A stretch of 64,000 bases of DNA from Marivita lacus (GCF_014637725.1 NZ_BMFC01000013.1:1-64000), one strand, 5' to 3'; shown: positions 25,351-36,352, numbered from the stretch's first letter. The notes: generated by a model not told the origin, from the sequence alone. Made by a program: numbers and translations.

Positions 25351-26139
25351 TCACAGATCAAACGTTGCAAAGACCGGCGCATGGTCGCTGGGCTGTTCCC
25401 ATCCGCGCGCCGCGCGCAGAACCCGGCTGGAATGCGCGGCGTTCGAAATATCCGGCGTCGCCCACACATGGTCCAGCCGCCGCCCCTTGTCGGCCGCATC
25501 CCAATCCGGAGCACGGTAGCTCCACCAGGAATACAGCAGCCCATCGGGGATATCCTGCCGCGTGACATCGACCCAACCGCCCGCATCCTGCGTCTCGCCG
25601 AAATGCTCGACCTCGATGGGTGTGTGGCTCACCACCTTGAGCAATTGTTTGTGTGACCAGACATCATCCTCGCGCGGGGCGATGTTCAGATCACCGACAA
25701 GAATCGCCTTCTCGGGCCGTTCGCTGTGAAACCAGTCGCGCATCTCTGTCAGGTAATCGAGCTTCTGACCGAATTTCTCGTTCACCGCGCGGTCCGGCAC
25801 ATCGCCCCCTGCTGGTACGTAGAAATTGTGGATCGTGACCCCGTTCTCCAACCGCCCGGCAACATGGCGCGCATGGCCGAGATTGGCGAAATCCTTGTCG
25901 CCCAAATCCTCGATCGGCAGCTTCGACAGGATGGCAACGCCGTTATACCCCTTCTGCCCCCGCGCAACCATGTGGCCGTAGCCCAGCGCCTCGAACTGCT
26001 CGAGCGGGATCTTGTCGACCGGGCTCTTGCACTCCTGCAGACACAGCACATCCGGCCCTTCCTCGGCCATCAGCTTTGCCACCAACCCTTCGCGCAGGCG
26101 GACCGAATTGATGTTCCAGGTGGCAAGGGTAAAGGACAT
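25351..26139 (-). CDS. xth: Exodeoxyribonuclease III, AP endonuclease
   Basis: A 262-residue Xth family enzyme that cuts DNA at abasic sites and removes 3' blocking groups in base excision repair. TLATWNINSVRLR, LCLQECKSPVDKIP, the FYVPAGGDVPDR region, LVGDLNIAPREDDVWSHKQ and the C-terminal RRLDHVWATPDI and PSDHAPV blocks contain the usual Asn/Glu/Asp/His active-site residues. The ATG at 26139 gives the exact family start. Hairpins follow the stop codon. Confidence 0.96.
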   Translation of the reverse strand: MSFTLATWNINSVRLREGLVAKLMAEEGPDVLCLQECKSPVDKIPLEQFEALGYGHMVARGQKGYNGVAILSKLPIEDLGDKDFANLGHARHVAGRLENGVTIHNFYVPAGGDVPDRAVNEKFGQKLDYLTEMRDWFHSERPEKAILVGDLNIAPREDDVWSHKQLLKVVSHTPIEVEHFGETQDAGGWVDVTRQDIPDGLLYSWWSYRAPDWDAADKGRRLDHVWATPDISNAAHSSRVLRAARGWEQPSDHAPVFATFDL

Positions 26140-26216
26140 GTCAGCGCTCCGGCAGGGGGTAAGGTCGCCAGACACTGCCCCTGCATTCATCCGGTCGCAA
26201 CCCGGAAACCGACACG

Positions 26217-26248
26217 AAAAAACGCCCCGGCTATGGCGTCCGGGGCGT
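26217..26248 (-). terminator. Rho-independent terminator of the LysR gene
   Basis: On the minus strand ACGCCCCGG (26248-26240) pairs with CCGGGGCGT (26230-26222) and is followed by TTTTTT. It lies 35 bases after the LysR stop codon. Confidence 0.9.
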
Positions 26249-26282
26249 CAAGGTGGTCTGCGAACAGACGAGGGGGGACGTA

Positions 26283-27188
26283 TTACCAGTCTTTCGGACC
26301 CTTGTCGGCGAACTGGTGTACCAGGAAATCGATGAAGGCGCGCACCTTGGGCTGGGTGAACCGGCCCGGCGGGTAGACGGCATAAATGCCCTGCGTGTCG
26401 ATCGGCAGGTCGGGCATCGCATCCTCGACCAGACCTTTTTCCATCGCGTCGGCATAAAGAAACGACGGCAGGTAAGCGATGCCCAGACCCGCCACGCAGG
26501 CGTTGAGCAGCGACTGACCGTCATTCACCGACAACCAACCAGCGGTGCGAATCTGGCGTTTTTCACCCGAAGGCGCGGTCACCTTCCAGACGTTGCCGCT
26601 GGACTGGTTCGAATAGTGCAAGAGCTTGTGCTCGTTGAGATCGTCGATTCGCCGCGGGCGACCGTATTTGTCGAAATACCCCGGTGCCGCAATCATGCGC
26701 TTGGTGGTCTCGGTCAGTTTGCGGGCGCGCAGCGTGCTGTCCTCCAGCTCTCCGATGCGCACCGCCATGTCGAACCCTTCGGAAATCAGTTCTACATAGC
26801 GGTTGTTCAGAACCATGTTCACCGTGATGTCCGGGAAGTCTGTCAGGAATTCACCCAGAACCGGCGAGAGGTGGTTGACCCCGAAATCGGTCGCCACGCT
26901 GATCCGCAACAGGCCCGAAGGCGCGGACTGCATCGACGTGACCAGCGCATCCGCCTCACCTGCATCGTTCAGAACCCGGCGCGCGCGGTCGTAATAGGCA
27001 AGACCGATCTCGGTCGGACTCACACGGCGCGTCGTCCGGTTCAAGAGCCGCGCACCAAGCCGGGCCTCAAGGGAGGACACATGCTTCGAGACAGCGGATT
27101 TCGAAATTCCCATCTTCTTGGCCGCGTCGGTAAAGCCACCCTGATCCACAACCGTGGCAAAGGCCTCCATTTCGGTAAGACGGTCCAT
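26283..27188 (-). CDS. LysR family transcriptional regulator
   Basis: A 301-residue LysR-type regulator. The N-terminal winged helix MEAFATVVDQGGFTDAAKKMGISKSAVSKHVSSLEARLGARLLNRTTRRVSPTEIG (quoted in part) is textbook, followed by a two-lobe substrate-binding domain of the LysR/DsdC type. Its target is unknown: the divergent neighbour is the DUF4399 gene, which is the first candidate, but no regulatory palindrome was found in the 212-base gap. It has its own terminator. Confidence 0.95.
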   Translation of the reverse strand: MDRLTEMEAFATVVDQGGFTDAAKKMGISKSAVSKHVSSLEARLGARLLNRTTRRVSPTEIGLAYYDRARRVLNDAGEADALVTSMQSAPSGLLRISVATDFGVNHLSPVLGEFLTDFPDITVNMVLNNRYVELISEGFDMAVRIGELEDSTLRARKLTETTKRMIAAPGYFDKYGRPRRIDDLNEHKLLHYSNQSSGNVWKVTAPSGEKRQIRTAGWLSVNDGQSLLNACVAGLGIAYLPSFLYADAMEKGLVEDAMPDLPIDTQGIYAVYPPGRFTQPKVRAFIDFLVHQFADKGPKDW

Positions 27189-27400
27189 ACATATTCCTCG
27201 TGTTTCTTTGGATTGGGTATGTCCGTCAAATCAGGCGCGACTTGGGCGTTCTGCCGACAATATCTGGGTTTTCTTGGACAATGTCCTTGTCACGGAAACA
27301 GCCTCAAAGCGGCCCGACGCGATGCTCCGGACTGGGCGATGCGACACGATGGCCTACCTTTCCTGCCAGGCAGCGCGACTGCCTTATTGGGAGGACTATT

Positions 27401-27844
27401 ATGAATCACCTTATTTTCGGCGCGGCCCTGGCCGTGTCAGCCTTCACTGCCGCATTCGCCGCCGACACACCGTCCGTCGAAGGCACACAACTCTACGTCG
27501 TCAACCTGCAGGACGGAGCGTCCGTCCAGTCACCGGTCACCATCATCTTCGGCCTGAGCGGCATGGGCGTCGCCCCGGCTGGTGTCGAAAAGGAAAGCAC
27601 CGGTCATCATCACATATACCTCAACCGCCCTGCCTTCGGCGAGGCAGAGGGAGATGCGGAAATCGCCCAGAACGGTATACCGAGCGATGAAAACCACCTG
27701 CATTTCGGCGGCGGCCAGACCCAAACCACACTTGATCTGCCACCGGGCGATCATACGATCCAACTGGTTCTCGGGGATCAGTTCCACGTGCCCCACAACC
27801 CACCCGTGGTCAGCGATCTTATCACGATCACCGTCACCGAATAA
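27401..27844 (+). CDS. Exported DUF4399 protein
   Basis: A 147-residue protein with a signal peptide (MNHLIFGAALAVSAFTAAFA, cleavage near residue 21) and one DUF4399 domain. The histidine-rich KESTGHHHIYLNRP and DENHLHFGGGQTQTTLDLPPGDHTIQLVLGDQFHVPHNPP segments are family hallmarks and suggest periplasmic metal binding, perhaps copper; function is not established. The ATG follows GGGAGGACTATT, and an open frame upstream is ignored. Divergent from the LysR gene and ending at a bidirectional terminator. Confidence 0.87.
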   Translation: MNHLIFGAALAVSAFTAAFAADTPSVEGTQLYVVNLQDGASVQSPVTIIFGLSGMGVAPAGVEKESTGHHHIYLNRPAFGEAEGDAEIAQNGIPSDENHLHFGGGQTQTTLDLPPGDHTIQLVLGDQFHVPHNPPVVSDLITITVTE

Positions 27845-27845
27845 C

Positions 27846-27873
27846 AAAAAGCCGGGCGCACAGGCCCGGCTTT
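27846..27873. terminator. Bidirectional terminator between DUF4399 and PfpI genes
   Basis: GCCGGGC (27851-27857) pairs with GCCCGGC (27864-27870); flanking A5 and T3 extend the stem and give T tracts on both strands, the better one on the minus strand. Confidence 0.82.
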
Positions 27874-27898
27874 CCATCTTGGCATTGAGCGATGTGCC

Positions 27899-28459
27899 TT
27901 AGGCAGCCTTGCGCAGATGCTTGCCCTCTTCGATCTCTTCCACGATCTTGCCGACAAACGCCTTGAGGTCGTCCGGCTGACGGCTTGTGACGATCGCCTG
28001 ATCGACGACAACCTCTTCGTCCTTCCAGTTCGCACCGGCGTTCTTCACGTCGGTCTTGATCGAATGGTAGGACGTGGCGTCGCGCCCCTTCAGGATACCG
28101 GCCTCAATCAGAACCCAAGGCGCGTGGCACACGGCGGCAATCGTCTTGCCCTGATCGTGAAACACCCGCACCAGTTCCAGCACGTCCTTGTCCACGCGCA
28201 GCAGATCGGGGTTGATCTGTCCACCGGGGATCACAAGCGCGTCGTAATCATCGGCTGAGACATCCGCGATCTTCGCGTCCGCATCGGCCTCTCGCCCCCA
28301 ATCGCTGCCTTCCCAACCCTTGATCGCCTTGCCATCCAGCGTTGCGACATGCACCGTGGCGCCTTTGGCGCGCAGTTGATCGCGTGGAAATTCCAGTTCG
28401 GATTGTTCAAACCCATGGGTCGAGATGAGCAGGATCTTCGCGTCATTGATTGCAGGCAT
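27899..28459 (-). CDS. DJ-1/PfpI family protein
   Basis: A 186-residue DJ-1/PfpI superfamily protein. The nucleophile elbow AAVCHAPWVL places Cys111-His112 as in PfpI/YhbO-type proteins, and Glu near residue 21 in FEQSELEFP fits the third active-site residue. Family members are described as stress proteins with deglycase, glyoxalase or peptidase-like activity; which applies is unknown. The ATG at 28459 follows AGGAGGCCTAC, a strong ribosome site. It lies downstream of fadH on the same strand, with a hairpin between. Confidence 0.9.
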   Translation of the reverse strand: MPAINDAKILLISTHGFEQSELEFPRDQLRAKGATVHVATLDGKAIKGWEGSDWGREADADAKIADVSADDYDALVIPGGQINPDLLRVDKDVLELVRVFHDQGKTIAAVCHAPWVLIEAGILKGRDATSYHSIKTDVKNAGANWKDEEVVVDQAIVTSRQPDDLKAFVGKIVEEIEEGKHLRKAA

Positions 28460-28488
28460 GTAGGCCTCCTGATGTGTTGAATGTCCAA

Positions 28489-28507
28489 GCGGGGCATGAT
28501 GCCCCGC
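28489..28507 (-). terminator. Possible terminator of fadH
   Basis: Perfect 8-bp arms GCGGGGCA and TGCCCCGC around TGA, 39 bases after the fadH stop. Only two T follow on the minus strand, so termination may be partial and may let some transcription reach the PfpI gene. Confidence 0.45.
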
Positions 28508-28545
28508 CGTCTGATCATTCAACGCATCGCCCGCCAACACGTTCC

Positions 28546-30594
<2,049 letters not shown>

Positions 30595-30639
30595 TCACCT
30601 GACACGCACGAAGTTGACGTGTCACGCCCCAACGTCACG

Positions 30640-31821
30640 TCACGGCCTGTCATACCCGGCCGCATGACGCCCGGCCAAAAGCCCCGTCGCGAAACACGCG
30701 GTCAGCAGATAACCGCCCGTAGGTGCGTCCCAATCCAGCATCTCACCGGCGCAAAAGGTGCCGGGACGGTCCTTGAGCATCAGGGTGTCGTCCAACGCGT
30801 CGAATGACACACCCCCTGCGGTCGAGATCGCTTCGTCCATTGGACGGAGGCCAGAATGGTGGATGGGAAGCGCCTTCAACCGTGCGGCAAGCTGATCGAA
30901 CGGAATGGGCGTGCCTTGCGTAAACTCGTTCCAGAGCGCGATCTTGACGGGGGGCAGCTTGAGCGTGTTGCGCAGGAGTTTCGCCATGCCTTTCTTGGCG
31001 GTTTCGGGCAGGCGCTTTTGCACCTCTTCGACGGACAGATCGGGCAGCAGATCCACTGTGAGCGTTGCCCCGTGACCGCGCAGCGCAGGGGCCAGCGTGT
31101 AAATGCCACCACCCTCAAGCCCCTGTTTGGACAGGATCGCCTCTCCGCGCGATGTCAGGTCACCCGCATGCCATTCGACAGATTTGATCGGCTGACCGAA
31201 CTGCCCGGTCATGTGTTCGGACCAGTCGACCTGCAGCCCGACATTCGACGGCTGGAATGGCGCGACCTCGATGCCGTTCGCTGCGAAACGGGGCGCCCAG
31301 TGCCCGTCCGATCCCAACCGCGCCCAGCTTGCGCCGCCCAGCGCAAAGACCGTCACACGGGGCGTCAGCACCCGCGTGCCCTCGGGCGTGTCGAAATGGT
31401 GAATGTTGCTTTCCCAATCGACCCAGCGCCAGCGCGTGTGCCGTTCCAGCCCCAAAGCGTCGAGCCGCGCCAGCCAAGCGCGCAGAAGCGGCGATGCCTT
31501 CATCGCATGTGGAAACAGCCGCCCGGTCGATCCGGCAAAGGTCGTCTGTCCCAAAGCTTCGGTCCACGCCTTGACCTCATCCGGCCCAAACGCCTTGAGG
31601 CAGGCGCGCATGGTCGGGTGCAGCCCTTCGCCGTACGATGCCAGAAACGGCCCGAAAGCCTGCATCTTTGTCAGGTTCAACCCCGACTTGCCCGCCATCA
31701 GGAACTTGCGGCCAATAGACGGTTTCGCCTCGACCAGCGTGACCGCTCGACCACCTGCCAACAGTGCCTCAGCCGCCATCAGGCCCGCAGGCCCGCCACC
31801 GATGACCAGCGCGTCGGTCAC
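30640..31821 (-). CDS. TIGR03862/BaiN-HI0933-like flavoprotein
   Basis: A 393-residue flavoprotein with LVIGGGPAGLMAAEALLAGG at the N-terminus and the GRKFLMAGKSGLNLTK signature of the HI0933/BaiN family, here the TIGR03862 subgroup found in alphaproteobacteria. The C-terminal GTFCAGEMLDWDAPTGGYLLTACFATG closes the FAD site. The physiological substrate is unknown. Its first codons overlap the stop of the upstream MscS gene by four bases, so the two are co-translated although no functional link is evident. Confidence 0.9.
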   Translation of the reverse strand: MTDALVIGGGPAGLMAAEALLAGGRAVTLVEAKPSIGRKFLMAGKSGLNLTKMQAFGPFLASYGEGLHPTMRACLKAFGPDEVKAWTEALGQTTFAGSTGRLFPHAMKASPLLRAWLARLDALGLERHTRWRWVDWESNIHHFDTPEGTRVLTPRVTVFALGGASWARLGSDGHWAPRFAANGIEVAPFQPSNVGLQVDWSEHMTGQFGQPIKSVEWHAGDLTSRGEAILSKQGLEGGGIYTLAPALRGHGATLTVDLLPDLSVEEVQKRLPETAKKGMAKLLRNTLKLPPVKIALWNEFTQGTPIPFDQLAARLKALPIHHSGLRPMDEAISTAGGVSFDALDDTLMLKDRPGTFCAGEMLDWDAPTGGYLLTACFATGLLAGRHAAGYDRP

Positions 31822-33146
31822 TCTGCCGCGGGTGCGTTGCGCAGCTCGACAACGCGGTGGGGATAGGGGATTTCGATATTGTGCTCCTTGAGGACGTTCC
31901 AGATCAGGAACAACACGTCAGAGGCGTATTTGTTCTTGCCGTCATCGATCCCACTGACCCAGAACTCGACACAGAAGTCGATGCCGCTGTCACCAAAGCC
32001 GCGCAATTCGACATCCGGTTCCTCGGGCTTGCTCAGCACGCCGGGATGGGTTGCGACCGCCTTTGCCACGATGTCGGGGATCAGGTTGATGTCGGTGTCA
32101 TAGCTGACCGAGAACGCCACTTCGAGACGGTTGGCGCTGCCCTGATCGGAATAGTTGATGATCCGCGTCGTGATGAAATCCTCGTTGGGCACGACGATCC
32201 AGCGGCCATCGAAGGTTTCGAGGATCATCGCGCGGGCCGTTGTCTTGACGATGGTGCCCGCCTGCCCGCTGTCCAGTTCGACATAATCGCCAACGGTCGC
32301 CTGCCCTTCGAGCAGCAGGATCACCCCGGAGATGTAGTTCGATGCGATCTTTTGCAGACCGAAACCAAGACCCACACCAATCGCACCACCCAGCACCGCC
32401 AGCGAAGTGAGCGGCACTCCGAGGATGTTCATCAAGAGTATGAAGGCGAAACCGAAGATCAGAAGTTCCGCCGCTTTGGCTGCAAGCTGCCGTGTGGCGG
32501 GCCGCATCTCTTCCTGCTTGCTGATATAGGCGGCGGACTGGTCATTCGACCAGCGCCCGAACCAGAACAGGAGTGCACCCACGATCACTCCGCGCAGCAA
32601 GGTCATCACCGAGAAGGAAATGTTTCCCAGCGAAATCATCGTGGCGTTCAAGCGCTCGGTCAGCGGGTCAAGCAGCCCGACTGCGTAAAGCGCCACCACC
32701 GGCAGCAATACGTAGCGCCCCAGCAGTTTCAGGAACGGATCGGTCAGGATGTCCCGCACGAGGATACGCGCAGCAAGGAAGAGGAACAGACCCTTGCCAA
32801 AGGCGATCACCGTGCCGGTGCCGAACGCGCTGCGGGTGACCTGCTCGCCGATGGCCGCGAACACGTAGGCCAGCACCGGCAAGAGCAGAGGAACCGTCAG
32901 CAGCAGCCACCGCCGCATCCGGGCCAGAAAAGACGCGCTGTCGGCAGGAGGCGTGAACAGGCGAAGCAGGGTCGGACGAATCCGCCGCGCCAGAACCACC
33001 GCTGCGAGGTAAGCCACGATCAGCAGCGCGAATTGCGTCCATGCCGCAGGGGACAGGAGCCAGCCAAGGGCGATCTCGTAGCCTTGCAGCGCGATATCCG
33101 CCATTTTCTGAACGATGGGCGGTTGCGCCGACAAATCCCAGTCCAT
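31818..33146 (-). CDS. MscS family mechanosensitive ion channel
   Basis: A 442-residue MscS-type channel that should open on osmotic downshift. About five to six hydrophobic segments precede the pore helix LAVLGGAIGVGLGFGLQKIASNYISGVILL, with the Gly/Ala pattern of MscS TM3, and the beta domain that follows (VGDYVELDSGQAGTIVKTTARAMILETFDGRWIVVPN). The extra N-terminal segments make it longer than E. coli MscS (286). The ATG at 33146 lies close to the divergent HNH gene. Confidence 0.94.
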   Translation of the reverse strand: MDWDLSAQPPIVQKMADIALQGYEIALGWLLSPAAWTQFALLIVAYLAAVVLARRIRPTLLRLFTPPADSASFLARMRRWLLLTVPLLLPVLAYVFAAIGEQVTRSAFGTGTVIAFGKGLFLFLAARILVRDILTDPFLKLLGRYVLLPVVALYAVGLLDPLTERLNATMISLGNISFSVMTLLRGVIVGALLFWFGRWSNDQSAAYISKQEEMRPATRQLAAKAAELLIFGFAFILLMNILGVPLTSLAVLGGAIGVGLGFGLQKIASNYISGVILLLEGQATVGDYVELDSGQAGTIVKTTARAMILETFDGRWIVVPNEDFITTRIINYSDQGSANRLEVAFSVSYDTDINLIPDIVAKAVATHPGVLSKPEEPDVELRGFGDSGIDFCVEFWVSGIDDGKNKYASDVLFLIWNVLKEHNIEIPYPHRVVELRNAPAAE

Positions 33147-33237
33147 GACGATTCCCTTGAAAAAGCACCATTACACCGCAGCTAATTGCCCTGCACCGCA
33201 CCCTTTCACAAGCCTGACGCGTCGGAGACATATCTTG

Positions 33238-33558
33238 GTGACCGAACCTGACCCGACCTGCCCCCTTTGCCTGCGCCCGATTCCGCCGAGCGTGAAGCAG
33301 AGTCAGCATCACCTGATTCCGAAGCTGAAGGGCGGCAAGGGCGGGCCGACGGTGCTTGTGCACCACATCTGCCATCAGGAGATCCACGCAACCCTGACCG
33401 AAGCGGAACTGGCGCGGGAGTACAACACGCCCGAAGCGCTGCGCGATCATCCGCATCTTGCCACGTTTTTCCAGTGGGTCGCCAAGCGTCCGCCAGAGTT
33501 TCACGCGCGGGGGCGCAGCAGCCTGCGCAAACAGCGATCCCGCAAGCGGAAGAGATAG
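33238..33558 (+). CDS. Small HNH-type nuclease-like protein
   Basis: A 106-residue basic protein. A CPLC pair (residues 8-11) and the segment SQHHLIPKLKGGKGG (22-36), followed by VHHICHQEIHATLT (41-54), have the layout of an HNH/treble-clef nuclease with the catalytic His in the HH pair. The C-terminus is very basic (GRSSLRKQRSRKRKR), suiting nucleic acid binding. I start it at the GTG at 33238, ten bases after GGAG; an in-frame extension to 33115 would run into the divergent mscS start. No toxin-immunity or phage genes are nearby, so a housekeeping nucleic-acid role is as likely as defence. Confidence 0.75.
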   Translation: MTEPDPTCPLCLRPIPPSVKQSQHHLIPKLKGGKGGPTVLVHHICHQEIHATLTEAELAREYNTPEALRDHPHLATFFQWVAKRPPEFHARGRSSLRKQRSRKRKR

Positions 33559-33578
33559 GTCAGCCAGAGATAGGTCAG
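33551..33578 (+). repeat. Tandem 15-base duplication at the end of the HNH gene
   Basis: AGAGATAGGTCAG occurs at 33551-33563 and again at 33566-33578 with two bases between. The first copy contains the HNH stop codon. Confidence 0.85.
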
Positions 33579-33592
33579 ATTGTGACCCCTAT

Positions 33593-33610
33593 TGTTTCGC
33601 ACGCGAAACA
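33593..33610. repeat. Perfect inverted repeat between convergent HNH and cupin genes
   Basis: Eight-base arms TGTTTCGC and GCGAAACA around AC. There is no T tract directly after it. Directly repeated TTAAGGTTTT copies follow at 33631-33640 and 33642-33651, just after the cupin gene's 3' side. Confidence 0.65.
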
Positions 33611-33667
33611 TTGGGTCCGAACCGGTCTTATTAAGGTTTTCTTAAGGTTTTGAGCAGGACCCCGCGA

Positions 33668-34009
33668 TCACAGGCGGATGACGTATTCCTTGGTCGTGGT
33701 TTCCACGACCTCCCATGTGCCAGAAAAGCCCGGACGCAGGATGAAACTGTCGCCTGCCCGAAGCTCGAACGCCTCGCCGCCGTGCTGGGTGATGATCGAA
33801 TGACCTTCGAGAATGCGGCAGTATTCCCATTCGTCGTAACGGATGATCCACTTGCCCGGTGTCGCCTGCCATGTCCCGCAGTAGAGACCATCGGCCTCTT
33901 CGATGTTCCATGTGGTGAATTGCGGCGCGCCAGACAGGATGCGGTCAGCGGGCGGCTGATCGTGTTCGGCGGGACCGGTTGCGGTCATGCGGAGAAATGT
34001 CTCTGACAT
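33668..34009 (-). CDS. Cupin domain protein
   Basis: A 113-residue single-domain cupin. The motif region KWIIRYDEWEYCRILEGHSIITQHGGEAFELRAGDSFILRPGFSGTWEV fits the cupin_3 (DUF861) type: a strand, then G-x-x-x-x-x-x-x-G near HGGEAFELRAGD and P-G-x-x-x-x-W. These proteins often bind small organic ligands or belong to ureidoglycine-type enzymes; no specific function can be read. Convergent with the HNH gene and separated from it by repeat-rich sequence. Confidence 0.85.
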   Translation of the reverse strand: MSETFLRMTATGPAEHDQPPADRILSGAPQFTTWNIEEADGLYCGTWQATPGKWIIRYDEWEYCRILEGHSIITQHGGEAFELRAGDSFILRPGFSGTWEVVETTTKEYVIRL

Positions 34010-34063
34010 CTGGTCCCTCGGTTCAGGTCTGCGCCGGCCGTGATGGCGCGGGGATGTTCCGGA

Positions 34064-34390
34064 TTAACTGGCGCTCATGCGCTCCATGTAGACGCGCATT
34101 TCCTCGGCCTCGTGGCGGGCATCACGCAGACCTTCCATCGCGGCGGCGAGTTCGGCCTCGGTCTGGGCCAGCTGGTTGGTCAGTTCGGCTTCGCGCTGCT
34201 GAAGATACGTGATCGCCTGATCGCGGGTTTCCTCGGCCTCGTGCAATTCCTGGCTCATGCGTTCAAGCTGATCCATGTCGGCCTGACTCACACGGGTGAA
34301 GCGGTGCACGAGCCAATTGGCAAACCACCCCAGACAGAACGCCACGAAAAGAATGATCGCTGTCGTGATGACAAATTCAGTTCTGTCCAT
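34064..34390 (-). CDS. Membrane-anchored coiled-coil protein
   Basis: A 108-residue protein with one transmembrane segment at about residues 8-28 (ITTAIILFVAFCLGWFANWL) and then an almost continuous coiled coil (about 36-105, with heptads such as MDQLERMSQELHEAEETRDQAI). It resembles the small single-helix anchors often encoded beside envelope proteins, but no named family is recognised. Its start lies 14 bases inside the end of the BON-OmpA gene, so the two are probably translated together and may act in the same envelope complex. Confidence 0.8.
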   Translation of the reverse strand: MDRTEFVITTAIILFVAFCLGWFANWLVHRFTRVSQADMDQLERMSQELHEAEETRDQAITYLQQREAELTNQLAQTEAELAAAMEGLRDARHEAEEMRVYMERMSAS

Positions 34391-36293
34391 CGCTGGGTTC
34401 CTCTGCGCCGTCAGTTTGTGATGTTTCGTCTGTTGGCGCGGATTCTTCAATGGTTTCCAGCGTTGTTTCCGTCTCTTCCACGGGTTCGGGTTGACGCAGT
34501 TTGAATTCGATGCGGCGGTTGGCCTCGCGGCCCTCTTCGGTGTCGTTGGTGGCGATGGGTTGTTCTTCGCCATAGCCGCGGACTTCGTAGCTGGCGGTCA
34601 GAACGCGACGCTCGCGCAGCGCGTCAACCACGGCTTGCGCGCGGTCCTGACTGAGCTGCTGGTTCATTTCCTCGCGCCCCTGACTGTCGGTGTGGCCCGC
34701 GATCACGAGAGGAATGTCCCCGCAAAGCTGCAACAGTTCGGCGATTTCATCCATGATGTCCCGTGTTGCGGCGTCAAGCGTGGCCGATCCCGGCTCGAAC
34801 GTGATCTTGCGGTCACCGATGATCTCGACGATCTGCGCCTCGCATTCGGCGGGTGTGGGGATGCCCAGAAGCGGATCGAGCTTTTCCTGGTAGGTGATGT
34901 CGATTTCGAACAATTCGCTTTCGCCCAGCTTGTCAGCCAGAAGACCCGCGATTTCCGAGCTGGCATTCTGGTTTCCGGTGTTGCCGATGATCGTCAGCGC
35001 GTCCGGTGTGACCGTCACAGCACCGTTGGACAGGCGCGACAATGCCTCGAGTCCGGCCAGAACGCGGCTCGACCAGTTCGCAGGCAGGGTTTCGTCGACC
35101 CGCGCGGTGGTGCGGACGGTGGTCGATCCGAACGCGGCGCGGGCAAAGCTGTCTGCGGTCTGGCGCGCGATTTCGCTGTTGATGCGTCCACGCAGCTGCA
35201 CATTGCCTTCGGGGCTGCGGGTGACGGTAAATTCGGGAATGCCTTGGGGCGCGGCTTCAGGCGGTGTCGGCAGGGTGGCGTTCACCACGAAGACATCCGG
35301 CAGGTCCGTCTCGAGCTCGCCGACGATGCGGTCAAACAGGCTCTGGTCCGTGCCTTCGAGCGCAAAGAGCGTCACATCGGCGTCGGCAAAGGTGATGCTG
35401 CCGCCGCCGAGGCCGTCGATGGCGCGAATGCCCATCGCGCTGGCCATGCCCCAATCGTTCGTCGGCGTGCCAAGGCCCAGCCGGCATTCCAGCTTGCCTT
35501 CAAGTCCTGCGGCAGAGGCGGCCTTGAGGATCTCGGCGCGGTCGTCTTCGGTCGGGGCCGCGCAGGCGTCAAAGCGCACGCCTTCGGCATCCTTGATGAA
35601 GCGCAAGGTGAACGGGGAAATCACGGGGCGCGGTGCCGTGATGTCGAGCGCCAGCCGAAGGTTGCCATCGGCGCGGCGGGCAAGATCAGCCTCGACCCGG
35701 CGGCGGGCATCCTCGTTTTCGGCAGCACCCTTGATGGTGACGCGACCCGCCTCGATCGAGATTTTCGACCGATCCAGCACGCGCAGTACGGAAACGGCAT
35801 AGCTCAGCGCCTCTTCCAACCCGTCGGGCATCGGGTAATCCGCGATTTCCAGAAGGTCGGACAGGGGCGCATCGGGCACGGCGCGCCTGATGTCCTCGAT
35901 CAGTTGATCGCGGTCCACGGCGGCGGGCAGCAGTCCGATCATCGACAACCCGCTGTCGTTGCGCAGGATCTCGACCGAAAAGCGTGGGGGCACGATGCCC
36001 TCGCTGTCGACGATGTCGATCTGGTCGATGACGCGTGCGGAATCGACCACCCGTCCCGCCGCGCTGAGCGCCTGGAAGCGGGCGGCCTCGGTGGGGGCGG
36101 TGCCGATCAGGAAGACCAGCAATCCGTTGGTGTCCACGTCGGCCCATGTCAGTGCATCACGGTCGAGTTCGGTACGAATGGCCCGTTCAGAGCTTTCCTC
36201 GACAGCCTCGGCGGCCACCCACGCAGTTGCGACGCTCAGAATCGCTGCAAACGCAAAGGCACAGAAAAGGATAAAGACAGAAGACAGGCGCAT
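34377..36293 (-). CDS. Large OmpA family protein with BON-type domains
   Basis: A 638-residue exported protein. An N-terminal signal or anchor (MRLSSVFILFCAFAFAAIL) is followed by several alpha/beta repeats that look like BON domains (first: WADVDTNGLLVFLIGTAP, later ITIKGAAENEDARRRVEADL) and a C-terminal OmpA peptidoglycan-binding domain with IAGHTDSQGREEMNQQLSQDRAQAV and EEGREANRRIEFKL. The tail after that domain is Thr/Glu-rich and low complexity (ETETTLETIEESAPTDETSQ). The expected role is bridging outer membrane or periplasm to peptidoglycan. Coupled to the coiled-coil gene downstream. Confidence 0.9.
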   Translation of the reverse strand: MRLSSVFILFCAFAFAAILSVATAWVAAEAVEESSERAIRTELDRDALTWADVDTNGLLVFLIGTAPTEAARFQALSAAGRVVDSARVIDQIDIVDSEGIVPPRFSVEILRNDSGLSMIGLLPAAVDRDQLIEDIRRAVPDAPLSDLLEIADYPMPDGLEEALSYAVSVLRVLDRSKISIEAGRVTIKGAAENEDARRRVEADLARRADGNLRLALDITAPRPVISPFTLRFIKDAEGVRFDACAAPTEDDRAEILKAASAAGLEGKLECRLGLGTPTNDWGMASAMGIRAIDGLGGGSITFADADVTLFALEGTDQSLFDRIVGELETDLPDVFVVNATLPTPPEAAPQGIPEFTVTRSPEGNVQLRGRINSEIARQTADSFARAAFGSTTVRTTARVDETLPANWSSRVLAGLEALSRLSNGAVTVTPDALTIIGNTGNQNASSEIAGLLADKLGESELFEIDITYQEKLDPLLGIPTPAECEAQIVEIIGDRKITFEPGSATLDAATRDIMDEIAELLQLCGDIPLVIAGHTDSQGREEMNQQLSQDRAQAVVDALRERRVLTASYEVRGYGEEQPIATNDTEEGREANRRIEFKLRQPEPVEETETTLETIEESAPTDETSQTDGAEEPSDGQN

Positions 36294-36352
36294 CCGCGTT
36301 CCGCGTCAGTTACAATTGGCAAAGCGATACGCCGCAGCGCCCCCGAGTGCAA

